Both the position numbers and the translations under genes were made by a program. Positions 41,507-51,429 of a DNA stretch of 64,000 nt are shown here, piece by piece (position 1 is the stretch's first letter; each line of letters begins with the position of its first letter). Origin of the DNA: Candidatus Phosphitivorax anaerolimi. GTDB lineage: Bacteria; Desulfobacterota; Desulfomonilia; UBA1062. The DNA is taken from contig MPOS01000028.1 of assembly GCA_001896555.1 (NCBI GenBank), positions 153,184 through 217,183 of the forward strand, given 5' to 3'. The notes beneath the pieces are model-generated. The model saw only the letters and a program-made list of their open reading frames with translations, made no database searches and was not told the origin of the DNA.

Positions 41507-42289
41507 TTACCTGGCGATGGAGGTCACGACCCCGAGCATGGTATCCGCGGTCTTGATGGTCTTTGAGTTGATCTCGTACGCCCGCTGCCCCACGATCATG
41601 TTGATCATCTCCTCGATGGCGTCCACATTGGACATTTCCAGGTAGTGCTGGGCAAGGGTGCCGAAGTTTTCGGTCCCCGGAACCCCTTCGATGGGATCTC
41701 CGGACGCCTCGGTGGCGATATATTCATTCATGCCCACGGCCTTCAGACCCGCCGGGTTGGTGAAGACATAGATAGGTATCTGCCCGGTGGCGATGATCTC
41801 TCCTTCGCTCGACAGGCAGGTGATCTCACCGTCTTTTGCTATCGTGATCGATGCCGTGTCCCCAGGGATGGCAAAGTCAGGCTGAAGCCGGTTGCCCCGG
41901 GAGTTCACTATGAATCCCTCATTGTCCCTCTTGAACGAACCGTCCCGGGAGTACACCTCCTGGTCGCCCGAGAGCAGCCGGAAGAATCCGTCCCCCTCGA
42001 TGGCCACATCGAGCTCGTTCTTGGTCTCCAGGTAGTCTCCCTGGGAGAACAACTTCTGCACCGACACCGGGCGCGTGCCCATACCCACCTGGATGCCCAC
42101 GGGCACGGTCCCGCCCGCCGCTGTGGGCGCTCCCGCCTCCTGGTAGGTGGCATAGAAGAGATCCTCGAAGTTCGCCCTGCTCTTCTTGAATCCCGTAGTG
42201 TTCACGTTGGCCAGATTGTTGGCCATGACATCGATCATCATCTGCTGTGCATTCATGCCGGTCGCTGCCGACCACATTGCCCTGATCAT
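41507..42289 (-). CDS. flgG: Flagellar distal rod protein FlgG
   Basis: 260 residues, exactly the family length. N-terminus MIRAMWSAATGMNAQQMMIDVMANNLANVNTTGFKKSRANFEDLFY (in pieces) and C-terminus LEMSNVDAIEEMINMIVGQRAYEINSKTIKTADTMLGVV are diagnostic. It forms the distal rod of the basal body. Sixteen bases separate it from flgF. Confidence 0.96.
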   Translation of the reverse strand: MIRAMWSAATGMNAQQMMIDVMANNLANVNTTGFKKSRANFEDLFYATYQEAGAPTAAGGTVPVGIQVGMGTRPVSVQKLFSQGDYLETKNELDVAIEGDGFFRLLSGDQEVYSRDGSFKRDNEGFIVNSRGNRLQPDFAIPGDTASITIAKDGEITCLSSEGEIIATGQIPIYVFTNPAGLKAVGMNEYIATEASGDPIEGVPGTENFGTLAQHYLEMSNVDAIEEMINMIVGQRAYEINSKTIKTADTMLGVVTSIAR

Positions 42290-42305
42290 ACATATCCCCC
42301 TTTCT

Positions 42306-43043
42306 CTAGGCGGTCATACCCACATTGTGCATCGACTGCGTGTAGGTTTCGTCCACCGACCTGATCATCTTCTGAAACGCCTCGTATGCCCGCTGGGTGG
42401 TGATGAGCCCCACCATTTCCACAACAGGGTCCACGTTTGCCGTCTCGATATATCCCTGGCGGATCTCCGGGGCATCCATCACCTCCGGTGCATATCCTTG
42501 TCTGACGCTGAACAGAGCATTCCCTTCCCGCACCAGCGCCTCATCCTCGATGAGAGCGATCTGGAGGACATCCACGACATTGCCGTCAACCATCACCGTG
42601 CCCCGGGAATCAATGCTCACCTTGCCCGTGCCCACGGTAATGTCTCCTCCCTGCCCCTGGACAGCATGGCCCTGAGGCGTCACCAGCAGGCCCTCGGGAG
42701 AAATCAGAAACGAACCGGCCCTGGTGTATCTCATCCCGCTGTCCGTCGCGACCACAAAAAAGCCTTCACCCACGATGGCAGCATCAAGGGGGCTGCCGGT
42801 CTCCTGAAATGCGCCCTGGGCGGTGTCGATGTACTGCCTGCCCACAACAACATCCACGGGGACCGTTCGATACTGCCCGGGAGCAAGCCGGGCGGTGTCA
42901 AGTGCCCTCTGGAAATCCTCGAATACCACCGCATCCTTCTTGAACCCGGCGGTATTGATGTTGGCGAGATTGTTCGATATCATCGCCAGCCTTTCCTCTA
43001 TGGCGATCGCCCCTGCAGCAGCCGTGTAGATTCCCTGGTCCAT
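42306..43043 (-). CDS. flgF: Flagellar proximal rod protein FlgF
   Basis: 245 residues from the ATG at 43043 (MDQGIYTAAAGAIAIEERL), chosen because AAGGAAAGGAGAC sits just upstream; the 22 extra codons of the longer frame precede this ribosome site. Rod-protein motifs: MISNNLANINTAGFKKD and C-terminal YIETANVDPVVEMVGLITTQRAYEAFQKMI. First gene of the flg operon, directly behind a sigma-54 promoter with a leader of about 20 nt. Confidence 0.93.
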   Translation of the reverse strand: MDQGIYTAAAGAIAIEERLAMISNNLANINTAGFKKDAVVFEDFQRALDTARLAPGQYRTVPVDVVVGRQYIDTAQGAFQETGSPLDAAIVGEGFFVVATDSGMRYTRAGSFLISPEGLLVTPQGHAVQGQGGDITVGTGKVSIDSRGTVMVDGNVVDVLQIALIEDEALVREGNALFSVRQGYAPEVMDAPEIRQGYIETANVDPVVEMVGLITTQRAYEAFQKMIRSVDETYTQSMHNVGMTA

Positions 43044-43072
43044 ACTGTCTCCTTTCCTTAAGACAGAGTTGA

Positions 43073-43087
43073 GCAAGGGAAGTGCCA
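43073..43087 (-). promoter_or_regulatory. Sigma-54 (-24/-12) promoter of the flg operon
   Basis: Minus strand TGGCACTTCCCTTGC, a perfect match to TGGCAC-N5-TTGC. The -12 GC element lies about 30 nt before the flgF ATG. This makes the rod/ring/hook-associated operon RpoN-dependent and so in need of an enhancer-binding activator, not encoded in the window. Confidence 0.9.
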
Positions 43088-43227
43088 GAGGCTCCAGATT
43101 CGCTGTCAAAGCCGATGCACATGTAAGGCCGGGGGGAATTTTTTTCCTCCCCTCATGCCTTTTAGACTCTCACTTTTCCGGATGAAACCAGGATAAGGGG
43201 TTGATTTTTCCTGCAATGAAAATACTC

Positions 43228-43254
43228 TAAAGGTTGACTGTCACATTCCGATAA
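43228..43254 (+). promoter_or_regulatory. Sigma-28 (FliA) promoter for the flgM unit
   Basis: TAAAGGTT, 11-nt spacer, TCCGATAA: seven of eight bases of GCCGATAA and the TAAAG -35 with correct spacing. Predicted start is near 43261, about 39 nt before the ATG at 43300. It puts the anti-sigma factor gene under the sigma factor it inhibits, the classic feedback loop. Confidence 0.88.
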
Positions 43255-43299
43255 AGAGAGAAAGATCGAGCCATACAAGGAATGAATGAAGGAGTGTGC

Positions 43300-43515
43300 A
43301 TGGAGGTCAAAAACATCTTTGTCAATTTCATCATGAAAAGCTACGAGAAGCAGGACGCACCGAAAGTGACCAACAGTCAACAGGCGGTTTCGGAAAAGGA
43401 ACCGGTACAGGATGTTGTCGCAATATCACCTCAAGCAAGCAGGCGACTCTTCGGAGAGCTCATGGAGCATAGTCTGAAGAAAGGACTGAGCGGGGTCTGT
43501 GCAGATGAAAATTAA
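43300..43515 (+). CDS. Small protein encoded upstream of flgM, function unknown
   Basis: 71 residues from the ATG at 43300 (AAGGAG 7 nt upstream; an ATG six codons earlier is less well placed). No family is recognised. MEVKNIFVNFIMKSYEKQ is followed by a polar stretch with VVAISPQASRRLFGELMEHSLKKG; the I-S-P-x-A motif is reminiscent of the linker seen in FlgM and other secreted flagellar regulators. It is transcribed from the sigma-28 promoter and overlaps flgM by 11 nt, so it is probably co-translated and part of flagellar control. Confidence 0.7.
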   Translation: MEVKNIFVNFIMKSYEKQDAPKVTNSQQAVSEKEPVQDVVAISPQASRRLFGELMEHSLKKGLSGVCADEN

Positions 43516-43813
43516 CAATACCACTAATCTCGAGGCACTCAAGGCATACGGAACGAATGCGGCAGAACGGTCTCATCAGGCACGGGGAGCCGGCGAGAAG
43601 AATCAGAATACCCTGTCCATTCAGGACAAGATCAACATATCGGCCAAGGTGAAGATGTTTCAGGACATCAAACGCGCAGCGCTCGATGCTCCTGATGTCA
43701 GAACCGAGAAGGTCGAGCAGGCCCGGCAGCAGATCGAGAGCGGGACATACCGTCCCGATTACAAAGCAATCGCCGACAAGCTGCTGAGCCACAGCATCAG
43801 CGCCAAGATCTGA
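43505..43813 (+). CDS. flgM: Anti-sigma-28 factor FlgM
   Basis: 102 residues from the ATG at 43505 (MKINNTTNLEALKAYG). The C-terminal sigma-binding part is clear: DIKRAALDAPDVRTEKVEQARQQIESGTYRPDYKAIADKLL, in pieces. The N-terminal half is polar and probably disordered, as expected for a protein exported through the hook-basal body. It holds FliA inactive until hook completion. It is placed behind a sigma-28 promoter with a small upstream partner gene. Confidence 0.9.
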   Translation: MKINNTTNLEALKAYGTNAAERSHQARGAGEKNQNTLSIQDKINISAKVKMFQDIKRAALDAPDVRTEKVEQARQQIESGTYRPDYKAIADKLLSHSISAKI

Positions 43814-43822
43814 TCCTTGAGT

Positions 43823-45136
43823 TCAAGGGTCGATCGATTCAAGGTATTTGAGGTGCCTGCCTTGGATAACCCCTGTCTCCACGCGGTATATATGAATGCG
43901 CCTTCGCAGGGCGTCCATATCCCCGGGGTGCTCCGCTTCCGCAAAAGTCTCATTTCCTTCGGTCGATAAAACAGGCTCACGGGTACTTCCGTCACACAGG
44001 CCTTCTTTCAGGAGATCCATGAGAACGAGATAGGCATCGGCTCCCAGGGCTGCCAGCGGCTCGCGGGCCGCCTCGATCTCCGGCCTGCCGGCGATTCTTC
44101 CGATCCAGCTCGAAATACCTCTCCTCCGGGTGGAAGCGGCACGGTAATCCGTCACCATATACACGCCGTCCAGATCGTCTCCCCCCTGGGCAAGAAATTG
44201 CTGTTCCTGCGGCACGTTCACCACCACGATCGGCGACTCCGGATGCTGCCTGCGCAGCGTCCTGATGGCGGGAAGCGTGGTTTTTTCCGCATATGGCAGG
44301 TAAATGACACCGGGATTCTTCTGCTTCACAGCCCCCAATACATCATGGAGATCGGCCCCGTCGCCCGAGAGAATGCAGAGCTCGGATACAACCCCGCCCA
44401 GCGAGATCATCTCCGAGGAGAACCTGCTTGCAAGCAGGACAGAGCCCGGGGCATCCTGATCGAGGACGATCATGGCGTCGGAGGCATCAAGACTGTTCCT
44501 GGCAAATAGTGCGGCGGCACGCGCCCGGTCTTTCAGGGACGAGCCGAGCTGCACCGCGGTACAGTCCTGCCCTTCCTGCAGGAGACATTGCGCGGAGGGC
44601 ATCACCGTGATGAAGGTCCCGCTGTCCCGGGTAAAGCCTCCTTTAGGCCCGATGGCCCGGGACGATCGGAACAGGATCGGACCGCTGATCTCCTCTTTCC
44701 GGACAAAAACGGCTATGGCTTCGAGAGAATCAAAGGTTGCGGAGCCGGTATCTTTCAAGACCAGCTCGATCTTGCGGCCTGCCAGGGTGCCGTTCAGATC
44801 ATGCGCCTGCCGGATGCCTCTCCAGATCAGGCTCTCCTGGGGATCATCCCCGTCCGGAACATCCATGCATACGGAGACCTCGAGGGTCCCGGTGTCCGGG
44901 CCGGATACCGCAGTCTGCTCGCCCTTTCCCCGGGAGCAGCCGGTCAGCGAGCCTGCAATGAGAATCCCGGCGATCAACACGAGCCCGGAGAGGATCTTCA
45001 ACCAGCCCGTGCGGCCTTGATACGGCCTGCAGATTTTCGCCCGGCGGCCGGGGAGGCCCGGAACCGTCCTGTGAGATCCCGGTTTGCGCCCCCCCGGCAG
45101 GGGCCTTTCGAAACTGTTCATGCCGCCACTGTTCAC
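43823..45136 (-). CDS. Lipoprotein of the periplasmic-binding-protein type I fold
   Basis: 437 residues. A long basic N-terminus precedes a signal segment (WLKILSGLVLIAGILIAGSLTGC), with lipobox LTGC. The rest resembles Leu/Ile/Val-binding or LpoA-like receptors: IWRGIRQAHDLNGTLAGRKIELVLKDTGSA, VVSELCILSGDGADLHDVLGAVKQKNPGVIYLP and AALGADAYLVLMDLLKEG, in pieces. No permease or ATPase genes are adjacent, so it may be a sensor or a peptidoglycan-synthesis accessory rather than an importer. The start at 45136 gives an unusually long pre-signal region; ATG at residue 6 is also possible. Confidence 0.75.
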   Translation of the reverse strand: MNSGGMNSFERPLPGGRKPGSHRTVPGLPGRRAKICRPYQGRTGWLKILSGLVLIAGILIAGSLTGCSRGKGEQTAVSGPDTGTLEVSVCMDVPDGDDPQESLIWRGIRQAHDLNGTLAGRKIELVLKDTGSATFDSLEAIAVFVRKEEISGPILFRSSRAIGPKGGFTRDSGTFITVMPSAQCLLQEGQDCTAVQLGSSLKDRARAAALFARNSLDASDAMIVLDQDAPGSVLLASRFSSEMISLGGVVSELCILSGDGADLHDVLGAVKQKNPGVIYLPYAEKTTLPAIRTLRRQHPESPIVVVNVPQEQQFLAQGGDDLDGVYMVTDYRAASTRRRGISSWIGRIAGRPEIEAAREPLAALGADAYLVLMDLLKEGLCDGSTREPVLSTEGNETFAEAEHPGDMDALRRRIHIYRVETGVIQGRHLKYLESIDP

Positions 45137-45255
45137 AGCGATCTTTTCCCCTGGTCTCTCTTTCCTTGAAAACGGTTGGTATATACCACCGAAGTATGGT
45201 ACTGAATCAACCGGTAATTACACCACCGGATCAGCGCGAGAAAGGAGAGCGGGCA

Positions 45256-45999
45256 TTGTCCAGCATTACCGTCTCAAGGAAAGCCTATGACACCGATCTC
45301 GTGATCTTCGACAAGGACGGCACGCTCCTGGATTTCGAGAAAACCTGGATCGGCATCATCGGAGAGCTCATCACGGCTCTGGGTGCATACACCCCGCTGA
45401 CACCCGCATTGAAACAGAGGGTGCAGGATGCCCTGGGTGTCTCGGTGGACGACTCACGGGTCGACGGCAACGGCCTGATGGCCATGGGCACGTTCGCCGA
45501 GTGCACCGCCCTGCTGACCTACTGCCTCTACCGCGAGGGGATCCGGTGGGACAGGGCGCATGACATCGTCGAAGAGGTGGGTGCAGCAGTCTTCGGCCCG
45601 GAATCCCGCAAGAGGCACGTTCAGGCGGCACAGGGCGCGCTTGATCTTCTGAGCATGCTCAAGTCCAGAAATATTCCCACCGCGGTAGCCACCAACGACA
45701 AGAGGGCGGACGCACTCGTGGACATGGAGCTCATCGGCGCCCTTGGCTACATCGACCTCGTCATCGGCGCAGACAGCGTGGACAACCCGAAGCCCGCACC
45801 CGACATGATCGAGAAGATCTGCTCCTCCATGGGCAAGGATCCGGGCAGGACGATCCTGATCGGAGACACGGTCATGGATGCGCTCTTGGGCAGGAACGCA
45901 GGCGTCATGCTCACCATCGGGGTGAGCGGCATTGTCCCGGCTGAAGAGCTGGCCCGTCATATGGATGTGGTGGTTACCAGCCTTCGGGACATCACCTGA
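45256..45999 (+). CDS. HAD-superfamily phosphatase (phosphoglycolate-phosphatase-like)
   Basis: 247 residues from a TTG at 45256, chosen because GAAAGGAGAGC is ideally spaced before it; upstream ATGs in frame lack a ribosome site. HAD motifs: I, VIFDKDGTLLD (Asp19, Asp21); II, IPTAVATNDKRADAL (Thr); III, Lys in NPKPAPDMI; IV, ILIGDTVMDALLG. The cap insertion is of type C1. It probably hydrolyses a small phosphate ester; the substrate is unknown. It is divergent from the lipoprotein gene. Confidence 0.85.
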   Translation: MSSITVSRKAYDTDLVIFDKDGTLLDFEKTWIGIIGELITALGAYTPLTPALKQRVQDALGVSVDDSRVDGNGLMAMGTFAECTALLTYCLYREGIRWDRAHDIVEEVGAAVFGPESRKRHVQAAQGALDLLSMLKSRNIPTAVATNDKRADALVDMELIGALGYIDLVIGADSVDNPKPAPDMIEKICSSMGKDPGRTILIGDTVMDALLGRNAGVMLTIGVSGIVPAEELARHMDVVVTSLRDIT

Positions 46000-46098
46000 T
46001 CCGCCATCTCTCATCACCTGCCGAAAAACCCTGTGGGCGTGATCGCAAAAAGAACCGCAGGGCAAACCGTTCTCGCCCTGGGCGCCTGAACACTCGCT

Positions 46099-47238
46099 TC
46101 AGAAGAGCCCGTACGCGCGGAACACCCTGATGATCTGCGAGAATATCCTCGGGTCGTAGCCCCGGGGAACCCTGTGCCTGACCTCCCGCAGGGCCTCCAC
46201 AAGGGGAAGGGGCTCACGGTATGCCCTCCGGGAAATCAGGGCGTGCAGGGCATCCATGACTGCACAGGTCTTTACGAAGAAATGCAGGTTGGCGGATGTG
46301 AGCGCCCCCGGATATCCCGTCCCGTCGAGGCGCTCGTGGTGCCCTCCGATGATGCCGCCCATCTCAGGGGTCAGGGGATACCTCCTGCCCATGATCTCCA
46401 CCCCCCAGCGGGGGTGCTGCCTGATGAGCTCCCAGGCGCGGTTGTCCAGGTCGCCCCGATGGTTGACCACGTCTCGCGGAAGGAGCATCATGCCGATATT
46501 GTGGAAGAAATATGCCAGCGCAATCTCTTCGGCGATCTCCCGCGGGAGGTGTGAGAGCACGGTTGTGACAAAGAAGGTGGAAAGAATGCCTACGTTGAGC
46601 GCGTGCAGGATCGTCGACCTGGGATGTTCGGATATCCGCCCGGCGTTCTTCTGTACGAGGTCGTAGACCTGCCTGAGCGTTTCCGGATGGGAGATGATCT
46701 GCTCGATCATCAGGGCGATGATCTGTTTCACATCGGTCAGCATGAGCCTGCCCGGACTGCGGTAAACAGCCTCCAGCCTCCGGTATGCCAGATAATAGAA
46801 GACCTCGGCCTTGCCCGCAGCATCCATGAGGGGATGATCGATGATCTCGTCGAGGTTGCTGTCAAGGTAGTGGAGAAGGTCGGGGGCCGACTCTTTCCGG
46901 ATGAAGACCCGGGACGGCCCTGTCTCCCTGTCATGTCCGTCCTCGCTGGGAACATACATCCGGTGGGGCGGGAGAATCTTCACCGGCTCTCCCTGGGCGG
47001 ACCTCCCGTAGAGTGCAAAGGGAATCCGTTTTCCCGGGCACAGCCAGCATGACGGGATCGCATAGTAGTGCGAGATTGGCGAGCGTGATGTCCAGGGGTT
47101 CAGAAACCGCGCCAGAGAACGCATGCGGTCGCCGAGGCGGTCCGGCTGTTTCCCCGGGGTGTCGGTGTTTCGTCCCGGACTTAAGGGCATCCGGGATGGA
47201 ACGTGAATATCAAAGCCGTTTCCCGATGATAACTCCAT
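46099..47238 (-). CDS. Degenerate HD-GYP-type protein
   Basis: 379 residues from the ATG at 47238, which follows AAGGAGGAGAGAG; the longer upstream frame crosses the AMMECR1 gene. The C-terminal 180 residues are HD-GYP-like: LHALNVGILS, FFHNIGMMLLP, QHPRWGVEIMG, GGHHERLDGTGYPG. The central HD is changed to HN (His246-Asn247) and the following Gly-Lys to Gly-Met, so metal binding and phosphodiesterase activity are doubtful. The first 200 residues are not recognised. It could be a c-di-GMP-binding or structural relative. Confidence 0.78.
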   Translation of the reverse strand: MELSSGNGFDIHVPSRMPLSPGRNTDTPGKQPDRLGDRMRSLARFLNPWTSRSPISHYYAIPSCWLCPGKRIPFALYGRSAQGEPVKILPPHRMYVPSEDGHDRETGPSRVFIRKESAPDLLHYLDSNLDEIIDHPLMDAAGKAEVFYYLAYRRLEAVYRSPGRLMLTDVKQIIALMIEQIISHPETLRQVYDLVQKNAGRISEHPRSTILHALNVGILSTFFVTTVLSHLPREIAEEIALAYFFHNIGMMLLPRDVVNHRGDLDNRAWELIRQHPRWGVEIMGRRYPLTPEMGGIIGGHHERLDGTGYPGALTSANLHFFVKTCAVMDALHALISRRAYREPLPLVEALREVRHRVPRGYDPRIFSQIIRVFRAYGLF

Positions 47239-47302
47239 GCTCTCTCCTCCTTGCCGTCCCAGCCCTGAGAAAAGGCATTTTCCCTCCGGCTCTCCTGGCG
47301 CT

Positions 47303-47878
47303 TCACCGCCTTTTTCCCGGCATTCTCCGCCCTGAACGGACTCGCTCCTCCCGGAAGACCTCCACACAGAAGGTGTCTTTGACATCCACCCCGTCCCATT
47401 CCCGGGGGTCGAGCCCAAGTGTGCCCGTTCGATATGCCGCTGTGCACCCCGCCTTCCCTTCCTGCACCTCTGCGCAATGGGGCAGCAGCGCCGCCTGGCG
47501 AAAATCCTTTCGATAGACAGTCCCGTGAACGCAGGAAGGCCCTTCAGCGCTTCCACACGAGGTGAGAACAGCGATCTCCAGCGTGAGGTCATCCATTTCG
47601 TCCGCCGTGATCGGGGAAAACCTGGGGTCCCGGAAGGCGGCGTAGACGGCGCTTTCTCTCACCGCCCGCCACAGGGGGACGAGGGGAAGGACCAGCCCCA
47701 TGGAGCCTCTGAGCATCCGGTTTTTATAGATGCTGACGAATGCCCCGGATTCTTTCCGGAGCCGGGCCGTAATCAGCCGGGCAGGAGGGGTGCCGGGCTC
47801 GGACCCGCTGAGGGTGAGATGAATCGCCTCTCGTGCAAGCCCCATGAGGATCGATTTCTCCCGGGCAGAGATTTCCAT
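47303..47878 (-). CDS. AMMECR1-domain protein (AmmeMemoRadiSam system protein A-like)
   Basis: 191 residues. Core segments: ESGAFVSIYKNRMLRGSMGLVLPLVPLWRAVRESAVYAAFRDPRFSPI and LTLEIAVLTSCGSAE, in pieces, matching AMMECR1. The family's L-R-G-C-I-G motif reads LRGSMG, so the conserved Cys is Ser. The usual companions (MEMO1-like and radical SAM proteins) are not adjacent, although a radical SAM gene exists at 8.9 kb. Function is unproven in the whole family. Overlap by neighbouring frames is extensive, but the ATG has a GGGGGCGC context only. Confidence 0.75.
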   Translation of the reverse strand: MEISAREKSILMGLAREAIHLTLSGSEPGTPPARLITARLRKESGAFVSIYKNRMLRGSMGLVLPLVPLWRAVRESAVYAAFRDPRFSPITADEMDDLTLEIAVLTSCGSAEGPSCVHGTVYRKDFRQAALLPHCAEVQEGKAGCTAAYRTGTLGLDPREWDGVDVKDTFCVEVFREERVRSGRRMPGKRR

Positions 47879-47974
47879 GCGCCCCCCTTCTTAAAAAGGC
47901 ATGTATATCACAAATGTGAACGATTTACAAAAAACATGCGAATCTATGTCATTGCCCCATGCTCCCATGAGTTA

Positions 47975-48003
47975 TTGACTCACTGGTTGAAATCTTCTAT
48001 ATA
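47975..48003 (+). promoter_or_regulatory. Sigma-70-like promoter of the lysS-to-lpxL operon
   Basis: TTGACT at 47975-47980, 17-nt spacer, TATATA at 47998-48003. Predicted start is near 48010, about 30 nt before the lysS TTG, leaving room for an AGGAG ribosome site. No other obvious promoter was seen in the 14 kb that follow. Confidence 0.7.
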
Positions 48004-48039
48004 GGCCTTCGATTTGACGCAAATACAGGAGCCGGTGAA

Positions 48040-49514
<1,475 letters not shown>

Positions 49515-49518
<4 letters not shown>

Positions 49519-50750
49519 GGTTTGAATTACTCGTTGCCAAAAGGTATCTGAGGGCGAAAAAGAGCCAGCGGTTCATCAGCTTCACCTCCGGGCTCTCGGT
49601 GTTCGGCATCGCCATCGGTGTGATGGCCCTCATTGTCGTGCTCTCGGTCATGAACGGCTTTGAGGAGGACATCAAGACCAAGATCCTGGGCACCCAGTCG
49701 CACATCGTGATATCCACCTACCAGGGAGGCATCCCGCAGCCGCGCGAGGTCGAGGAAGCGGTCGCAAAAGACCCTGAGGTCCTCGGCGCCGCACCCTTCA
49801 TCCTTTCACAGGGGCTGATCTCAGCACCCGGGGGGGTCTCCGGGGTGGTCATCCGGGGCATCGAGCCTAAGAGCGCGACAAAGGTGATCCGGCTCAAAGA
49901 AATCATCGTGCAGGGTGATTTTACGAACCTCAACGAGACCGGGATCCTGCTGGGCTCCGAGCTTGCGCTCCGTTCAGGGGTTTCGGTGGGCGACGCCGTG
50001 ACCGTGATCTCCCCGACCGGCTCCATCACGCCGCTGGGCATGATCCCCAAGTCGATGTCTTTTGTCGTGAGGGGAATCTTCTCCACCGGCATGTACGAAT
50101 ACGACAACAACATGGTGTATGTCTCTCTGGAGGCGGCCAAGAACCTGTTCATGAAAAAAAGCCCCTCGGGCATCGAAATCAAGGTCGCCGACATCTACGA
50201 GGCGGATGCCGTTGCCGAGCGGATCATGAGCTCCCTGGGGCCGGGCTACTGGGCAAAGACCTGGAAAGATATGAACATGAACCTGTTCTCAGCCCTGAAG
50301 CTGGAGAAGACCGTGATGTTCATTATCCTGCTCTTTATCATTCTCGTAGCCGTGTTCAGCATCATCAGCACGCTCATCATGATGGTGATGGAAAAGAGAA
50401 AGGACATCGCAATATTGCGATCCATGGGCGCCACCACGGGCCAGATCCTGAGAGTCTTCGTGACGCTGGGCATGGTGATCGGGCTGAGCGGAACCATACT
50501 GGGACTTGTCCTGGGGCTTTTGCTCACCTATAACCTCAACGCAGTGATCGGCTTTGTGGAGCTCGTCTTCGGGATCGAGGTCATGCCCATGGACGTGTAC
50601 TACATCACCGGGGTGCCCACCCAGGTGGACTATGCTCTGGTGGGCATCATCGTGCTGATGTCCATCGTGCTCTCGTTTCTGGCCACGATCTATCCCGCCA
50701 GACAGGCCGCACGGCAGGACCCGGTGGAGGTAATGCGCTATGAAGGCTGA
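49515..50750 (+). CDS. lolC: Lipoprotein-releasing system permease LolC/LolE-type, CTG start
   Basis: 411 residues if translation begins at CTG 49515 (reads [20 protein letters not shown]), which reproduces the usual LolC/E N-terminus. AAAGGAGAGG (49501-49510) is ideally placed before it, and CTGA overlaps the lysS stop. The first ATG in frame (49599) would delete the N-terminal amphipathic segment and part of the first transmembrane helix. Topology: helix 1, large periplasmic domain ([18 protein letters not shown] onward), then three C-terminal helices with [18 protein letters not shown]. It extracts lipoproteins from the inner membrane. A single lolC/E gene suggests a homodimeric (LolF-like) transporter. 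Confidence 0.88.
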
Positions 50751-51429
50751 TCCCATGGTCGTGGTCGAAGAGATCACCAAGTCGTTCACCCGGGGACCGG
50801 CCCTCATCGAGGTGCTCAAAGGGACCGGGATGTCCGTGGACAGGGGCGAGGGAGTCGCCATCATGGGCGCTTCCGGGTCGGGGAAGAGCACCCTGCTCCA
50901 TCTGCTCGGAGGGCTGGAGCGTCCCGACGGCGGCAGGATCCTCTACAGCGGAAAAGACATCTGCCGCATGAACGATCGGGAGATCACCCTGTTCAGAAAC
51001 ACCCACGTAGGTTTCGTGTTCCAGTTCCATTTCCTGCTGCCGGAGTTCACGGCCCTGGAAAACGTCATGATCCCGGCCATGGTCCGGTCGCAGAGACCGG
51101 ACGAGGTCTGGCCGCGGGCAATGGAACTCTTGAAAATCGTGGGGCTCACCGACCGTGTTGAGCACAAGCCGGGCGAGCTCTCGGGCGGAGAGCAGCAGCG
51201 TGTCGCCATTGCCCGGGCCCTGATGATGTCGCCCCAGGTCCTCCTGGCGGACGAGCCTACGGGAGATCTGGACCCGTCCACCGGCAGCAAGGTGATCGGC
51301 CTGCTCTCGCAGATCAGAAAGTCTCTGGGAGTGACTATGATCATCGTCACCCACAACATGGACCTTGCCCGTACCATGGACAGGGTCCTCATCCTCAAGG
51401 GAGGGCTTCTTGAACCGCTTAGCGTGTAG
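50740..51429 (+). CDS. lolD: Lipoprotein-releasing ABC ATPase LolD
   Basis: 229 residues. Walker A GASGSGKST, Q-loop FVFQFHFLLPEFTALENV, ABC signature LSGGEQQR, Walker B LLADEPTGDLD and the H-loop IVTHN are intact. It powers lipoprotein release with the LolC permease encoded just upstream (11-nt overlap). The 3' end overlaps the bamA TTG start by 20 nt. Confidence 0.94.
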   Translation: MKADPMVVVEEITKSFTRGPALIEVLKGTGMSVDRGEGVAIMGASGSGKSTLLHLLGGLERPDGGRILYSGKDICRMNDREITLFRNTHVGFVFQFHFLLPEFTALENVMIPAMVRSQRPDEVWPRAMELLKIVGLTDRVEHKPGELSGGEQQRVAIARALMMSPQVLLADEPTGDLDPSTGSKVIGLLSQIRKSLGVTMIIVTHNMDLARTMDRVLILKGGLLEPLSV

